The notes beneath the pieces were generated by a model. The model did no database searches. It saw only the letters and a list, made by a program, of their open reading frames with translations, and was not told the DNA's origin. From an uncultured Lentisphaeria bacterium (GTDB lineage Bacteria > Verrucomicrobiota > Lentisphaeria > Oligosphaerales > Oligosphaeraceae): 51,876 bases of DNA. How positions within the stretch are numbered: the stretch's first letter is position 1; each line of letters opens with the position of its first letter. Below are positions 17,378 to 25,864 of the stretch, in pieces. The translations under genes were made by a program, and so were the position numbers. The DNA lies in assembly GCA_934661755.1 (NCBI GenBank), contig CAKUJM010000019.1:1-51876 (forward strand). Reading direction: 5' to 3'.

Positions 17378-19450
17378 ATGAAAAGACACATGGAGCAGTT
17401 CTTTCCCTTCGGCACCCAGTATCACCGTGCGCCGACCCCGCTTGAGGGCGAGTGGGACGGCGACATGGAGGAGATTGCCGCCAGGGGATACACGCACGTG
17501 CAGTTTCGTCCGCAGTGGCGCTGCCACGAGCGGATCCGCGGGCAATACGACTTTTCCGAACTCGACCGGCTTTTTGCCGTCGCCCAGTCCAAGGGGCTGC
17601 GCGTCATCGTGAAGCCCCAGCTTGAGAACGCCCCCGACTGGGTTTTCACTGAGCTTTCGGGGACCCGGATCGGCTTCAACGGCCAGCCGCTTTCACCCAT
17701 CGCCCACGCCGCCTTCTATGTCGGCGGCTGGTGGCCATGCTTCGACGTCCCGGCGGTCGCCGAAGCGGCGGAGAGGTTCACCGAGGCGCTGGCCAGGCAT
17801 GTCAGCGGCCAGAAGGCGCTCTGGTTCTTCAACGCCTGGAACGAGCCGCGCAGCCGCCCGTTGGGACAGTGCTGCTGCCGGCATTCGCTCCAGAGCTACA
17901 GGGATTATCTGCGGGGGAAATTCGGCACCATCGAGGCGCTCAACGGCAAGTACGGCAAGGCGTGGACCAGTTTCGACACGATTTTCCCGCCGCATTCCCA
18001 CTCCGACTACGTCGAGCTTTTCCTGTGGCGCCAGTGGGCGGGGCACTCGGTCGCGCACCAGGTAAGGCTTTCGGCCTCCGGCTTGCGGCGCGGCGCCCCC
18101 GGCGTCCCGGTAATGTGCCATGTAGGCCAGGCCAGCATCGTGCAGGATCCGGCCTGCGACACCAGCAACGACCTTCTCAATGCGCGGGAGGTCGACTGGT
18201 ACGGCTGTTCCTTCCCCGTGGAGCTGCTGCCCCGCTGCGGCCTGGAACGCCATCAGCCCCACTTCCTGAGCGCCTGGATGCGCCGTGTCGACCCGGGATA
18301 CTGGTGCCAGGAATTCTACACCAACTACTCCTGCTTTCACCCTGAGGCCGACCCCGAATACGTCGAACAATGCCTGTGGGTTGCGCTGGCCGCCGGCTGC
18401 CGCGGCCTCACCTTCTGGCAGTACCGCTCCGAGCGGCTCGGCGAGGAGTCCAACGGCTGGGGCATGCGTGAGATGGACGGCTCGCCCACGCCCCGCAGCC
18501 GGCGGTGCGACTGCGTCGCCGGCCAATTGCGCGAATGGGGCGCCGCCTTGGCGGAGACCGACCCGACGCCAGCCAGGGCGGCGGTGCTCTTCGACCGCGA
18601 AAACGACCTTCTGATGCGGATCGAGGCGATGCATGGGGCGCTGTCCGGCATCGCCGCCATCGCCGAGGACTGCAACTACAGCTACAAGAAATACCTCCGG
18701 GGCGCGGCCTATTTGCTCCGTTGCGGCGGCTACGCGTCCGACTTCGTGACCCCCGGCGGGGAGGATTATTCCAGCTACAGCCTCATCTGCACCGGCGCCT
18801 GGGAGATGGTCCCGGAGGCGGCCGTCCCCGCCCTCGAGAGATTTGTTGCGGACGGCGGCACCCTGCTCATCGAATACCCCTTCGCCTGCCGCGACGACCG
18901 CACCTGGATGGCGCTCAAGCGTCCGGCGTCGGGGCTGGAAAGGCTGACGGGATGCACCGAGAAGCACCGCACCGACTTCCAGTCACCCGACGGCACGGCG
19001 AAGATCATCTACGCCGACGGCGTCATCGACAATGCCGCCTTCTGCCAAGTGGAGCTTGCGTCCCTGTCCGGCGAGGTCATCGCCCGCTGGGAGGACGGCA
19101 CTCCCGCGGTGGTCCGGAACCGCTTCGGCCGGGGCCAGGTCTTCACGGCCGGAAGCAACCTCGCGTTCGGGGCGGCCCATCGCGGCGAAGCAGATTCCCT
19201 GCCCTACCTCTACACGCTTGCCATGGCGGCTTCCGGCCTCCCCGCAAAGGACGGAAGGGTATGGGATCTGGAACGCTCGTCAAAGAGCCACCGCTTCCGC
19301 TTCCTCTTCCACCCGTTTGACGGCGAGGCCGATCGCGCCATCCCCGAAGGCTTCGAGCTGCTGTACGCCAGTCCCCGCGCGAAGGCGGAAGGCCGGAGGC
19401 TGATCCTCGGCGCCCAGAGCACCGCCATCCTCCACAGAAAACAGGATTGA
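17378..19450 (+). CDS. GH42-like beta-galactosidase
   Basis: The 690-residue protein begins FFPFGTQYHRAPTP, like GH42 enzymes, and lacks a signal peptide, so it is probably cytoplasmic. Acid/base Glu156 lies in NAWNEPRS and the candidate nucleophile Glu312 in WCQEFY. An amidotransferase-like trimerisation domain follows (SLICTGAWEMV, FVADGGTLLIEYPF) and a small C-terminal beta domain. It should remove terminal beta-linked galactose or a related sugar from imported oligosaccharides. ATG 17378 and ATG 17390 (Met5) are both possible starts; neither has a strong ribosome site. It leads a + strand unit with the six-hairpin-like protein and a pseudopilin. Confidence 0.82.
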   Translation: MKRHMEQFFPFGTQYHRAPTPLEGEWDGDMEEIAARGYTHVQFRPQWRCHERIRGQYDFSELDRLFAVAQSKGLRVIVKPQLENAPDWVFTELSGTRIGFNGQPLSPIAHAAFYVGGWWPCFDVPAVAEAAERFTEALARHVSGQKALWFFNAWNEPRSRPLGQCCCRHSLQSYRDYLRGKFGTIEALNGKYGKAWTSFDTIFPPHSHSDYVELFLWRQWAGHSVAHQVRLSASGLRRGAPGVPVMCHVGQASIVQDPACDTSNDLLNAREVDWYGCSFPVELLPRCGLERHQPHFLSAWMRRVDPGYWCQEFYTNYSCFHPEADPEYVEQCLWVALAAGCRGLTFWQYRSERLGEESNGWGMREMDGSPTPRSRRCDCVAGQLREWGAALAETDPTPARAAVLFDRENDLLMRIEAMHGALSGIAAIAEDCNYSYKKYLRGAAYLLRCGGYASDFVTPGGEDYSSYSLICTGAWEMVPEAAVPALERFVADGGTLLIEYPFACRDDRTWMALKRPASGLERLTGCTEKHRTDFQSPDGTAKIIYADGVIDNAAFCQVELASLSGEVIARWEDGTPAVVRNRFGRGQVFTAGSNLAFGAAHRGEADSLPYLYTLAMAASGLPAKDGRVWDLERSSKSHRFRFLFHPFDGEADRAIPEGFELLYASPRAKAEGRRLILGAQSTAILHRKQD

Positions 19451-19454
19451 CGCC

Positions 19455-20642
19455 ATGCTGGAAATCAAGACCTCCAGGCCCGCATTCGACCGGATCTTTG
19501 CCACCACCCTCCGGTCGCTCGTCAATCGGGTGGAGCCGGACGGCTTCTGCCACACCAGCTTCGGCGAATGCGGAAACGTCAAGTGCTATGGCGTACGCCA
19601 CTACCTCCGCGATGCGTCCGAGGCGGCGCGGGCCCTGGCGCTCACGGGCAATGTGGAAAAGGCGATCGCCATCCTCCAGTTCAACTTCCGCTCGGTGCCG
19701 GCGGGGCAGCGCCATCTCCCGCACGTCGTCAACCGCGACGGGTCCATCCAGGCGAACAGCATCCAGACCGACACCCTGCCCCACGCCGTCCTGGCCATCG
19801 AAGCCTGCGCGGCGGCCGCGGGCGAGACGGCGCAGATCGCCGCGCTGCGCGATCAGGCGATCAAGTTCGCCGACATGCAGTGGGACGACCACTTCCACGC
19901 CGAGGCCTCGCTCCTCGACTCGGGGAACTACAACGAGCAGGGCTTTGCGGAACTGCGACGCGAACCCCTGCTTGACCTTTTCTCCAATGCCTCCAACTAC
20001 GCGATGTGCCAGGCGCTGGCGCCATATGGGCCGCGCTTCGGCAGACGGGCGCAGCTGCTGTCTTCGGGCATCGAGTCCAACCTCCTCGACCACACGGCCG
20101 GAGTATACCGTGCCGCCATAAGGCTGGACGGGACAGGCGTCGATTCACCGCTGAACTGGATCAGCCTCTACCCTGTCCGCTGGTATCGCCGCAACCTGGC
20201 GCCATATCGGGAGGCATACCGCCGCCTCTGGGAAACCACCTGCAACGACTGGGGCGGCGGACTCCTCATCCCCTGCTGCGAAGAACCGGCGCTCTCCTTC
20301 CGGACGATGGGAAAGGTCGTCGCCGTGCTTCTCGCCTTTGCGGCGCAAACCGGCGATGACGACAGGCTCGGCCTCCTTCTGGACTTCATCGAAAAACGGA
20401 CCGTGCGCCCGGCGGAGCTGTGGCCTGAGTGCTGGTTCCATCACCCGCCCGAAAATCCAGACGAATATCTGCAGTGGTTCTTCAGCGAATACCGGGGAGT
20501 CTGGACGCCATTCACCGAGAATCCCGACGGCGATTACACCATCGACAGCGGCAACTGCGAACAATCGGCGGTCTTCATCGTGGAAACCGTGCGGCACCTC
20601 CTGCCCCTGCATCCGCGCCTTGACCTTTCTGGGAAAAAATGA
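19455..20642 (+). CDS. Six-hairpin glycosidase-like protein
   Basis: The 395-residue protein looks like an alpha/alpha-toroid of the six-hairpin glycosidase superfamily: repeated helical segments with aromatic-rich loops (CYGVRHYLRDASEAARALAL, QTDTLPHAVLAIEACAAA, NYNEQGFAEL, TCNDWGGGLLIPC). I cannot assign a GH family. No signal peptide is present. Its start follows the GH42-like stop by 4 bases, so the two are almost certainly co-translated and act on the same intracellular oligosaccharide. Confidence 0.7.
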   Translation: MLEIKTSRPAFDRIFATTLRSLVNRVEPDGFCHTSFGECGNVKCYGVRHYLRDASEAARALALTGNVEKAIAILQFNFRSVPAGQRHLPHVVNRDGSIQANSIQTDTLPHAVLAIEACAAAAGETAQIAALRDQAIKFADMQWDDHFHAEASLLDSGNYNEQGFAELRREPLLDLFSNASNYAMCQALAPYGPRFGRRAQLLSSGIESNLLDHTAGVYRAAIRLDGTGVDSPLNWISLYPVRWYRRNLAPYREAYRRLWETTCNDWGGGLLIPCCEEPALSFRTMGKVVAVLLAFAAQTGDDDRLGLLLDFIEKRTVRPAELWPECWFHHPPENPDEYLQWFFSEYRGVWTPFTENPDGDYTIDSGNCEQSAVFIVETVRHLLPLHPRLDLSGKK

Positions 20643-20694
20643 GCAGGAAAACTGCTCCAGCCCCTGCCCCCAAAAAACAAACGAGGAGATCAAA

Positions 20695-21390
20695 ATGAAG
20701 AAGAACTTTACCCTGATCGAATTGCTCGTAGTCATCGCGATCATCGCGATTCTGGCGGCAATGCTGCTGCCGGCGCTTTCGAAGGCCCGTGACCGGGCGC
20801 GCAGCATCAACTGCATCAGCAATTTGAAGCAGCTCACCCTCTCCGCGGCCATCTACGTCACGGACTACGGCGTGCTGCTTCCGCCATGGACGATGGGGAT
20901 GACCGCCAACCGCGGCAGCTGGAACATGCGCCTCTATGATCTGGGATATCTCAGAAATATCAAGTCATTCCTGTGCCCGGTCACCAAAACCTCCCTCACC
21001 CGGGACAACTACAACGACTGGTATTATACCTACGGCAGAACCGTCTGGAGCTATACCGCCGGATCGATCCTGACTGTCGCCGCAACCGAACACAATACCA
21101 TGGATGCCATGCTTGACAAGACCGGATTCAACCGGGGCGACAATGGCATGGGCAGCGCGACCCTGCCGCCATCGGACACCATTCTCTTCTGCGACTCGAT
21201 GCACTCGACGGCCTTCATGCAAATCTATCTGCTGGCGCCGCGCGCCGAAACATACGTATACAAGTTCAACGCCAGATCCCACAGCGGCCGCGCCAACTTC
21301 TCCTGCAACGACGGCAGCGCCCGCTCCGCCAAGCCGGCCGAACTGACCGAGAAACACCATGTTCTCGCCGGTTGCATCCTCGGCAACTGA
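20695..21390 (+). CDS. Type IV pilin-like (pseudopilin) protein, H-X9-DG family
   Basis: The 231-residue protein starts MKKNFTLIELLVV, with the prepilin cleavage expected before Phe5 and Glu9 as the +5 Glu, then a hydrophobic helix. His196 and Asp206-Gly207 form the H-X9-DG motif near the C-terminus. GAGGAG at about 20683-20688 supports ATG 20695; the open frame reaches back to 20338 but overlaps the upstream gene. It closes the GH42-like transcription unit and is followed by a terminator-like hairpin. An inner-membrane pseudopilin serving this glycan locus is likely; its precise role is unknown. Confidence 0.88.
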   Translation: MKKNFTLIELLVVIAIIAILAAMLLPALSKARDRARSINCISNLKQLTLSAAIYVTDYGVLLPPWTMGMTANRGSWNMRLYDLGYLRNIKSFLCPVTKTSLTRDNYNDWYYTYGRTVWSYTAGSILTVAATEHNTMDAMLDKTGFNRGDNGMGSATLPPSDTILFCDSMHSTAFMQIYLLAPRAETYVYKFNARSHSGRANFSCNDGSARSAKPAELTEKHHVLAGCILGN

Positions 21391-21439
21391 AGACGCGGAC
21401 GCCTGAAAGCCCCCCCCCGCGGCCAACTTTTTTCCCCGA

Positions 21440-21464
21440 CCCCCTTGAAAAAACGGGGGTTTTT
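21440..21464 (+). terminator. Intrinsic terminator after the pseudopilin gene
   Basis: CCCCC at 21440-21444 can pair with GGGGG at 21455-21459 across a 10-base A-rich loop, followed by TTTTT. It lies 50 bases after the pseudopilin stop. The same bases also contain the -35 of the next promoter. Confidence 0.5.
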
Positions 21465-21498
21465 GCTTATAATAATAACTGGACCGACACTGGACCGA
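21445..21498 (+). promoter_or_regulatory. Promoter and tandem operator boxes of the second regulator gene
   Basis: TTGAAA at 21445-21450 and TATAAT at 21468-21473 are spaced by exactly 17 bases. Immediately downstream, where transcription would start, a direct repeat ACTGGACCGA occurs at 21478-21487 and 21489-21498, 11 bases apart (one helical turn). This suggests autoregulation by the GntR/LacI-type protein that follows. Confidence 0.6.
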
Positions 21499-21520
21499 AA
21501 ACAACGCAAGGAGCTTCCCC

Positions 21521-22534
21521 ATGACCATGAACCGTGCTGACGGTACCATGACTCAGCAGATGCGGATCCGGTATTTTGTGATGAACCTCATCTATCACAG
21601 CGCCGGCAAATCCGTGAAGGTCCCCTCGACCCGTGAGCTTGCCGAGCGGTTCGGGATCGCGCGCAGCACCGTCCAGCTTGCATTCGAGCAGCTCATCAAG
21701 GACGGCTTCCTGGTTTGCCGCCAGGGCGCGGCGACCATGACGAATCCGCTCAGCCACTTCGTGCTCCAGCCCAAGGACCGCAATCCGCTGATCGGCATCA
21801 AGCTCTATGAGGGCGACGCATTCTACTACGGCGCGAACTTCTGGCGTTCCATCTCCTCTGTCGCCACGGAGCTCACCGACCGCGGCTTCAACCTCCGGCT
21901 GCTCATGAACGCCGCGACCACACCGGTGAGCATCGACCGCGAGGTCCACGAGTCCTACCTTGACGGCATCATCCTCATCGACACCTGCCTGGACTACATC
22001 AATGCCGCGCGGCAGTCGATGCCCTGCGTCGTCATTTCGAACGCCCGGATCCCCGGCCTGCCGGCCCAGGTGATCCGGAGCCAGGGCCTGGCCATCCGCC
22101 AGCTCTCGCGGCTCCTCCACGCCAGGAACTGCTCCCGGGGAATCAACATCATCAGCTCGTCCAGCCCCCATGACGACCACCGGGTGGTGTCGCGCCTTGC
22201 CGAATGCAATCCGGAGCTTGCGTTCATGGACCTGGAGCTGGATGCGGTCCGCCGGGAAGTGCGGGAGAATCCGCCTGACGTCATCATCCATTTCGAGCAA
22301 TATGCGGAAACCCTCCAGAAGCTTGTCGATGAAAGCGGCCATGACATCCTGCTGGTCTCCCGCAAGTCTCCCGTCCGCGACCAGTACTACCGCGGCTGTT
22401 ATTTTGATTTTCCGATGGAGCGCATGGGGCGCATCGCCGTCGACATGCTCGAGTCGCTGCTTGCCGGGGAAAAATCCCTCCCCGCGTGCACCGTCGAGGC
22501 CAGCTTGAAGACAAGGGGCAATTTGGCCAAATAA
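21521..22534 (+). CDS. GntR-type transcription regulator with LacI-like sensor domain
   Basis: The 337-residue protein has a winged-helix GntR domain (about residues 10-75: VPSTRELAERFGIARSTVQL, LIKDGFLVCRQG). A LacI/GalR-like effector domain follows (DAFYYGANFWRSISSVATEL, DGIILIDTCLDY, CVVISNARIPG, FDFPMERMGRIAVDMLESLL). It should repress or activate the downstream pseudopilin/GH1 cluster in response to a sugar. AAGGAG precedes ATG 21521. Its own promoter carries two tandem boxes that fit autoregulation. Confidence 0.85.
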   Translation: MTMNRADGTMTQQMRIRYFVMNLIYHSAGKSVKVPSTRELAERFGIARSTVQLAFEQLIKDGFLVCRQGAATMTNPLSHFVLQPKDRNPLIGIKLYEGDAFYYGANFWRSISSVATELTDRGFNLRLLMNAATTPVSIDREVHESYLDGIILIDTCLDYINAARQSMPCVVISNARIPGLPAQVIRSQGLAIRQLSRLLHARNCSRGINIISSSSPHDDHRVVSRLAECNPELAFMDLELDAVRREVRENPPDVIIHFEQYAETLQKLVDESGHDILLVSRKSPVRDQYYRGCYFDFPMERMGRIAVDMLESLLAGEKSLPACTVEASLKTRGNLAK

Positions 22535-22540
22535 GCGCAC

Positions 22541-22656
22541 CTGAATGCCGTGAAGCTTTTTTTCGCCATGGTTTCGTCATTTTCCGGTCGCGCACTCACG
22601 GTACGCCTCCCCAGAATTACCCATCCTGGCGCAAAATCACCGAACTTCACGGATCC
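22541..22656. repeat. Inverted-repeat element, copy A (MITE-like)
   Basis: About 116 bp whose left end (CCGTGAAGCT... CGCCATG) and right end (...GGCGCAAAATCACC, then CTTCACGGATCC) are imperfect inverted repeats of about 30 bp. The whole element aligns with 32220-32339, including the interior GGTCNCGCACTC. It fills the gap between the regulator and the pseudopilin gene. It encodes no protein; a transcript would fold into a long hairpin. Confidence 0.7.
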
Positions 22657-22698
22657 AGAGTGCAGATATCCGAAATCACGAAGAAAGGAGGAAATGAC

Positions 22699-23499
22699 AT
22701 GGCGATGAAACACCTGGCGGATGCATCAGCCGCATCCCGGCAAAAGCGCAGCCATTGCAACTTCACGCTCATCGAGCTGCTCGTCGTGATCGCGATCATC
22801 GCGATACTGGCGTCGATGCTGTTGCCGGCGCTCTCCAAGGCCCGGGAGAAGGCACGGACCATCAGCTGCGTGAACAACCTGAAGCAGCTCGGACTTGCCG
22901 CGATGGCCTACACGATCGATTTTGACGACTACATGCCCTCGCAATACTGGTTGCAGGAGACTCTCCAGTATGTGAAACCAGGCGCCCTCGCCGAGGCGCT
23001 GCATGGCTCGAAAACCCGGGTCTTCGAGAAGCTGTACCTCTGTCCGTCAGGGGTCTATCCGCGAAGGGACAATAACGGCTTCCTCCTCCAGGACACCTAC
23101 GTCATCGCCGGCAACAACGGCGGCCCCTCGCACAGCGGCACGGCCAGGATCTTCTTCGCCGGACGGAACGAGGGGCTCACGGACCAGAACAAGTACTGGC
23201 ATCCGAAAATCACCCATGTGGTGCAGGCAAGCTCCAAGATCTACCTTCTTGAGGACGGCCTGCGCTGGCAGCAGGGCGCGCCCATCGCGGACTTCGCGAA
23301 CAAATACGCCATTGACGCCTATCCGGGAATCCCCCACGGATCCATCGGCAACATCCTGAGGGCCGACGGCGGCTGCCAGAGCCTGAATCTCATGCACTAC
23401 ATTTCCCCGTCCGACCAATACGCGCCATACCGCACGGGCGGAAGCATCGACATCAACCGCTACACCATCAACCTGCTTCCGCTGACCAAGCTGTTCTGA
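22699..23499 (+). CDS. Type IV pilin-like (pseudopilin) protein, H-X9-DG family
   Basis: The 266-residue protein has a 21-residue basic leader, a prepilin site before Phe22 with Glu26, a hydrophobic helix and a C-terminal H-X9-DG motif (HGS...RADGG). AAAGGAGG at 22684-22691 supports ATG 22699; an ATG at 22694 is out of frame and ends at once. It stands between the second regulator and the first GH1 gene, 23 bases before it, the same pairing of pseudopilin and glycosidases as elsewhere in the window. Confidence 0.88.
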   Translation: MAMKHLADASAASRQKRSHCNFTLIELLVVIAIIAILASMLLPALSKAREKARTISCVNNLKQLGLAAMAYTIDFDDYMPSQYWLQETLQYVKPGALAEALHGSKTRVFEKLYLCPSGVYPRRDNNGFLLQDTYVIAGNNGGPSHSGTARIFFAGRNEGLTDQNKYWHPKITHVVQASSKIYLLEDGLRWQQGAPIADFANKYAIDAYPGIPHGSIGNILRADGGCQSLNLMHYISPSDQYAPYRTGGSIDINRYTINLLPLTKLF

Positions 23500-23522
23500 C
23501 CACCTTGCCATAGGGCTACATC

Positions 23523-24806
23523 ATGCTGAACATCCACAACTACCCCGACATCACCTTCCCCAGGGATTTCATCTGGGGAAGCGCCACCGCCGCCCACCAG
23601 ATCGAGGGCGATGACATCCATTCCATCAACTGGCGCGACCAGACCGAACACCCGGAACGCTTCATCCACCACTCCGGCAAGGCCTGCGACAGCTACCGGC
23701 TCTATCGGGAGGATGTGGAGCTGATCAAATCCCTCGGACACCAGGCGTACCGCTTCTCAATCCCGTGGTCCCGCATCGAACCCGAGGAGGGGAAGTTCTG
23801 CCAGGAGGCCGTCGACCACTACATCGACCTGCTCCGGCTGCTCAAGGAGGCGGGGATCAAGACCTTCGTCACCATCTCCCATGGCAGCGACCCGGCGTGG
23901 TTCTGGGACCGGGGAGGATTCGGCGACCGCAAGGCGCTGCACTACTTCGATCGCTATGTCGACTTCATCGTCCCCAGGCTCGACAAGAATGTCGACTACT
24001 GGATGACCATCAATGAAATCAACATCATGCAGCGTCCGGGATGCGACCCGTTTGAGCTGCGCAAGAACTACATGATCTGCCACGGCAGGGCGTACCGCAT
24101 CATCAAAAGGCACTCCGTCAAGCCGGTCGGCGCCCCGCACGCCGCCGCCGCCATCGTGCCCAAGGATCCGCATTTCGACGGCGACAAGGCGCACGCCGCA
24201 ATGAAGGACTGGATCCTCAACGGCTTCTTCTATCATGCGCTGCGCACCGGCGAGCTGGTCTTTCCGCAATACGACGCCGAGACCTTCCCCGAGATCCGGG
24301 ACTCGTTCGACTTCTGGGCCATCAACTACTACACGCGCAGCGAAGTGTCCTCACGCACGAAAAGCGGCGAAGCCGAACTGCTCACCTACCAGCAGCTCAA
24401 GCTCATCGACAAGGAGTTCTACATGAGCAGCTTCTATCCGGAGGGGCTCTACAACGAACTGCTGAGGCTGAAGGACAAGCCGGTGTTCATCACGGAAAAC
24501 GGCTGCTGCTGCGAGGACGACCGCTGGCGCATCGTAAAAATCTGCCAGGACCTCTCCGCCGTCCGCGACGCGATGGACTCCGGCGTGGACATCCGCGGCC
24601 TCCTGCACTGGTCGCTGATCGACAACTACGAGTGGGTCAGCTTCATCCCCCGCTTCGGCATGGTCCACGTCGATTTCAAGACCTTCAAGCGCACCCCGAA
24701 GCCCAGCTCGCAGTTCTTCAAGGAGATCATCGAACACCACGGCTTCACCCCCGCAATGGTCGACAAGTACCTCCCCGAGCTTCCCAAATTCAAGCTTTTC
24801 AAATAG
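23523..24806 (+). CDS. Glycoside hydrolase family 1 (beta-glycosidase)
   Basis: The 427-residue protein is a GH1 enzyme of near-usual length: FIWGSATAAHQIEG at the N-terminus, YRFSIPWSRIEP, the acid/base Glu165 in TINEIN and the nucleophile Glu325 in FITENG, then HWSLIDNYEW near the end. The usual NEP after the acid/base reads NEI. No signal peptide, so cytoplasmic; it should cleave beta-linked glucose-, galactose- or 6-deoxy-type residues, specificity unknown. The last 49 codons are the start of the 1,047-bp tandem duplication that follows. It ends in TAG, used here as a normal stop. Confidence 0.9.
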   Translation: MLNIHNYPDITFPRDFIWGSATAAHQIEGDDIHSINWRDQTEHPERFIHHSGKACDSYRLYREDVELIKSLGHQAYRFSIPWSRIEPEEGKFCQEAVDHYIDLLRLLKEAGIKTFVTISHGSDPAWFWDRGGFGDRKALHYFDRYVDFIVPRLDKNVDYWMTINEINIMQRPGCDPFELRKNYMICHGRAYRIIKRHSVKPVGAPHAAAAIVPKDPHFDGDKAHAAMKDWILNGFFYHALRTGELVFPQYDAETFPEIRDSFDFWAINYYTRSEVSSRTKSGEAELLTYQQLKLIDKEFYMSSFYPEGLYNELLRLKDKPVFITENGCCCEDDRWRIVKICQDLSAVRDAMDSGVDIRGLLHWSLIDNYEWVSFIPRFGMVHVDFKTFKRTPKPSSQFFKEIIEHHGFTPAMVDKYLPELPKFKLFK

Positions 24807-24817
24807 GAGCCATCCCC

Positions 24818-25702
24818 ATGTTCAAGCGACTCTTCACCATTCTGACGCTGCTGACGGCGGCAATGCTTGTTGGCGCCCAGTCCAACCTCTGGCCGAATCC
24901 GGGTTTCGAGAGCTGGAATCCACAGCTGGATCTGCCCGGAGACACCGAATGGCAATGGACCTACCGCGACCTCAACCGGAAACGCTCGTCCTTCGAGGTC
25001 CTTGAACAAAGCGACGCCGAGGCCGCCTCCGGCAAATACTCCCTGCACCTCAAGGATGCCAGCGCCGACCGCACCGTCAGCGGCTTCGGCTGGCGCGTCC
25101 CGAAGCCGCATGTCCATGCGGGGAAAATCCTCGATTTCTCCGTCATGGCCAAGCAGGTCCATGCCGGGCGTCCCGGCACGGTCGGCGTCCTGGTGGTCGC
25201 GCTGACCAAAGGCAAGCCGGTCCATGCGGAACGATTCATTCCGACCGCAAATCCGACCGGTTGGGAAAAGCTGTCCATCCGGCTGCCCCTCCCCGCCGAT
25301 CTGACCGGCCTCACCATCTTCTTGATGTGCTCCAACCACTTCAACACCACGGCGGAGGCCTACTTCGACGACGCCGTTCTGGTCATCGGCGATGATGGCG
25401 CCGCGGCGGACGTCCAGGACGGGAAGCCGTAGTTTCCCGACTACCGCAAGGACTTCGGCACCGTCATCCGCTTCCCGCAGGATCTGCCGTTTCCCTGGAA
25501 CCACGAGTACTGGGGCGGCTTTTCCCTCGACGGCAAGTCCCGGACCCGCTACGACCTGAAGCAGGCGACCATCCCGCTGGCGGGGATCCGCTTCCACGCC
25601 GGCCGACCCGACCGTATGATCGACCTCTCCGCATTCCGGCCGGAGCAGGTGAAATTCTCCATGCTCGCCAGCCGGAATGTGAAATTCTTCATTGATCCAT
25701 AA
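24818..25702 (+). pseudogene. Truncated first copy of the secreted GH42-like gene, with in-frame TAG
   Basis: ATG 24818 opens a signal peptide (MFKRLFTILTLLTAAMLVGA) and a carbohydrate-binding-like domain. It runs 204 residues to a TAG at 25430-25432. The frame continues beyond it (FPDYRKDFGTV...) to a TAA at 25700-25702, where homology to the second copy stops at the duplication junction. The TIM barrel is missing, so no catalysis is possible. It may yield a secreted 204-residue binding domain; AGGAG lies upstream (24806-24810). Whether this is a broken gene or a small functional protein cannot be told. Confidence 0.75.
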
Positions 25703-25706
25703 TTCC

Positions 25707-25853
25707 ATGGTCCACGTCGATTCCAAGACCTTCAAGCGCACCCCGAAGCCCAGCTCGCAGTTCCTCAAGGAGATCATCGAGCACCACGGCTTCACCCCCG
25801 CGATGGTCGACAAGGACCTCCCCGAGCTTCCAAAATTCAGGCTTTTCAAATAG
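25707..25853 (+). pseudogene. GH1 C-terminal fragment
   Basis: These 147 bases encode the last 48 residues of a GH1 protein (MVHVDSKTFKRTPKP... FRLFK, then TAG), matching the end of the gene at 23523-24806 with about five amino-acid changes. There is no barrel and no catalytic residue. It is the remnant of a GH1 gene left by the duplication/deletion event, just upstream of the second copy of the secreted GH gene. Confidence 0.85.
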
Positions 25854-25864
25854 GAGCCGTCCCC

